From positions 1-14,855 of the forward strand of contig JADFVC010000439.1 in the NCBI GenBank assembly GCA_015222355.1: a DNA stretch of 14,855 nucleotides, read 5' to 3'. The translations under genes and the position numbers were made by a program. This DNA comes from Chloroflexota bacterium (GTDB lineage: Bacteria > Desulfobacterota > Desulfuromonadia > Desulfuromonadales > Geopsychrobacteraceae). Positions 13,219 through 14,855 of the stretch are shown one piece after another (position 1 is the first letter of the stretch; each line of letters starts with the position of its first letter). Below the pieces are notes generated by a model that worked only from the letters and a program-made list of their open reading frames with translations, searched no databases and was not told where the DNA came from.

Positions 13219-14391
13219 ATGTTTTTGCCGATTTCCGACACCCCAAATCCTCCGGGTCGCCCTTATGTAACCTGGGTTCTGATCGCTGTGAATATCGGGA
13301 TTTATTTGTTGGTGACCCTGCCCGCTGTCGCCGGCAAAGTTGATCTTACTGATCCGTTGCTGTACGAGTATCTGCAGGTGTTGGGGGTTTACGGCAAGGT
13401 TAGCGCACGGAACGTTTATGAAAATATCAGCGCATACGATCTGCTGGTTTTTCAGTACGGCTTTCGTCCGGCCGAGTTTTCGCCGGTTTCCCTCTTTACT
13501 TCGCTGTTCCTGCACGGTGGGTTCCTGCACTTGGCCGGGAATATGCTGTTTCTCTATATTTTCGGTGACAATGTTGAGTTTCGTCTCGGCCGGTTCCGTT
13601 ATCTGCTGACCTATCTGGGATGCGGTCTGGTCGCGACCCTGTTCTTTTCTCTGTTTGCGACGAATTTACAGGTGCCGCTGATTGGGGCGTCCGGAGCGAT
13701 TTCCGGTGTGCTCGGTTGTTATTTTCTCTGGTTTCCCCGTAACCGGGTGCGTTGTTTCCTGTTTTTCTTTCCCTTCCTGATGACCAGTGTCTATCTCTCC
13801 GCCCGATTGGTCCTGGGTATTTACCTGCTGCTCGACAACCTGCTGCCTTTTCTCTTGACCTCCAGTACTGGAAGCGGAGTCGCTCACGGAGCGCATATCG
13901 GTGGTTTCATGGGTGGCTTGGGGGTGGCCTGGGGCGCCGATCGTTATTATCAACTGCGCCATAGTTGGACGAAAAAAACGGGCAGGGAACAATCGTCGCT
14001 TTCTTCGTTACAAAAATTTTGTCCGGCAATCGCCGCTGGAGATTTGACCGGGGCGAGCGAATGCTATCTCGATTTTGAAACACGAGAGGATCGTTTACGG
14101 GTCGATTCTGCAGACGTGATGAGCGTGGGTAATTTTCTCCTCAAGCGGGGAAGATATCGTGAGGCGTTACGTGTTTTCCGCCGATTCATTGCTGAAAGAC
14201 AACAGGATGAGCAGATCGATCAGGCCTATCTTGGCGCGGGGAAAGCGCTCCTGAATCAACCCCGCTATCTGACCAGTGCCTACCATTATTTTCTGGCAGC
14301 CACCGATCTTGCCCGGAGTGAGCAGCTGGCTGCTGAAGCACGTGCGTATTTGCGGCTGATTGAAAAAAAACAGATCAATAGCGAGGATTGA
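13219..14391 (+). CDS. Rhomboid family intramembrane serine protease with TPR-like C-terminal domain
   Basis: The 390-residue protein has a rhomboid membrane domain (about 15-245) that cleaves transmembrane substrates within the inner membrane. The HxxxN-type region reads HGGFLHLAGNMLF (Asn108), the catalytic serine is Ser158 in LIGASGAISGVLG, and the catalytic histidine is His226 in AHGAHIGG. The Ser/His dyad is complete. A charged soluble tail (about 255-385) has helical repeats like TPRs (GNFLLKRGRYREALRVFRRFI), probably for protein binding. ATG 13219 is chosen because GGAGG (13210-13214) lies just upstream and the protein then begins MFLPISDTPNP as relatives do; the upstream ATG at 13180 overlaps the predicted -10 box. 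The natural substrate is unknown. Confidence 0.92.
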   Translation: MFLPISDTPNPPGRPYVTWVLIAVNIGIYLLVTLPAVAGKVDLTDPLLYEYLQVLGVYGKVSARNVYENISAYDLLVFQYGFRPAEFSPVSLFTSLFLHGGFLHLAGNMLFLYIFGDNVEFRLGRFRYLLTYLGCGLVATLFFSLFATNLQVPLIGASGAISGVLGCYFLWFPRNRVRCFLFFFPFLMTSVYLSARLVLGIYLLLDNLLPFLLTSSTGSGVAHGAHIGGFMGGLGVAWGADRYYQLRHSWTKKTGREQSSLSSLQKFCPAIAAGDLTGASECYLDFETREDRLRVDSADVMSVGNFLLKRGRYREALRVFRRFIAERQQDEQIDQAYLGAGKALLNQPRYLTSAYHYFLAATDLARSEQLAAEARAYLRLIEKKQINSED

Positions 14392-14393
14392 AG

Positions 14394-14855
14394 ATGTTTT
14401 ATTTTGACTACGTTGAACCGGTTTTTCGGCCACCGTCTGAGGCTCGTTCACTGATTTTCCAGATCACGGTCGGCTGCAGCCAGAACCAATGCCGTTTTTG
14501 CGGCATGTACAAAATGAAACAGTTCCACGTCCGCCCGGTCGAGGAAATTGCTGCGGAAATTGCGCTGGTTCCCCGTCAGCATCGTGAACACTATCGGCGG
14601 ATTTTTCTCGCCGATGGTGATGCGCTGGTTTATCCACAAAAGGGGCTACTGGACATTCTTGACCTGCTGGCAGAGAACTTCCCGAACCTGACGCGCATCG
14701 GAGCCTACGCTTCACCGAACAGTTTAACCACGAAAACAGTTGCGGAATTAGCCCTGTTGAAAGAGAGAAAATTACGGATCCTCTATTTCGGCCTGGAAAG
14801 CGGGGATGCGCCGACCCTTGCGTTGGTGAACAAAGGTTTTCCCCCGGAACAGATG
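14394..14855 (+). CDS. Radical SAM protein (5' part, truncated by window end)
   Basis: The visible 154 residues open a radical SAM enzyme that binds a 4Fe-4S cluster and cleaves S-adenosylmethionine to start radical chemistry. The cluster cysteines are C28, C33 and C36 in GCSQNQCRFCGMYK, a CX4CX2C spacing rather than the usual CX3CX2C. IFLADGDALV and LRILYFGLESGD are typical barrel blocks of the Elp3/B12-radical-SAM-like group. The ATG lies 2 bp after the rhomboid stop and its ribosome-binding site (GAGG) lies inside that gene, so the two are translated together. The substrate is not identifiable, and the C-terminus is outside the window. Confidence 0.88.
   Translation, partial: MFYFDYVEPVFRPPSEARSLIFQITVGCSQNQCRFCGMYKMKQFHVRPVEEIAAEIALVPRQHREHYRRIFLADGDALVYPQKGLLDILDLLAENFPNLTRIGAYASPNSLTTKTVAELALLKERKLRILYFGLESGDAPTLALVNKGFPPEQM

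Noticed and set aside
13095..13241. 49-residue N-terminal extension of the TRIC-like protein
   Set aside because: A strong ribosome-binding site precedes the inner ATG at 13094. The extension crosses both divergent promoters and the rhomboid start, and is unlike the family's N-terminus.

Overview
The window looks like a chromosomal segment of a Desulfuromonadales-type deltaproteobacterium (Desulfuromonas/Pelobacter/Geobacter relatives). This is inferred from the two-gene glycyl-tRNA synthetase followed by pyruvate phosphate dikinase, an order I remember from Geobacter, together with an HDOD-type signalling protein and a rhomboid with a TPR-like tail. No species can be named from sequence alone.

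Layout. Bases 1-434 hold no convincing protein gene. They contain a consensus sigma70 promoter with a short transcript ending in an intrinsic terminator (candidate small RNA or terminated leader), a nested inverted-repeat element (182-303), and a second promoter that should drive glyQ. glyQ (435-1307) and glyS (1358-3421) encode the two subunits of glycyl-tRNA synthetase; two mutually exclusive hairpins lie at their junction. After a 272-bp gap containing a bulged hairpin comes ppdK (3694-6357). Two strong hairpins (6370-6456) separate it from the convergent genes downstream.

On the minus strand, 10755 to 6461 is a two-gene signalling operon. An HDOD-GAF-histidine kinase is followed 5 bp later by a response regulator with receiver, PAS, GGDEF and EAL domains, so the pair links a phosphorelay to cyclic-di-GMP turnover. 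Sampled lines of this operon are AT-richer than its flanks. The PAS domain carries an unusual basic stretch encoded over a perfect 20-bp palindrome. This resembles an in-frame insertion of a palindromic element and is the most interesting local anomaly.

Upstream on the same strand, 13094 to 10934 is a second operon: a TRIC/UPF0126 membrane protein, a fumarylacetoacetate-hydrolase-family enzyme, and a Rossmann/DUF2520 protein whose start codon overlaps the preceding stop (ATGA). A long hairpin lies between this operon and the kinase promoter.

From a back-to-back divergent promoter region (13095-13218), a rhomboid protease with a TPR-like tail is read rightward, followed 2 bp later by a radical SAM protein cut off by the window end. 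Most of the window is ordinary housekeeping and accessory genes. I see no defence system, CRISPR array, tRNA, rRNA or transposase. The novelty candidates are RNA or repeat elements and the PAS insertion.
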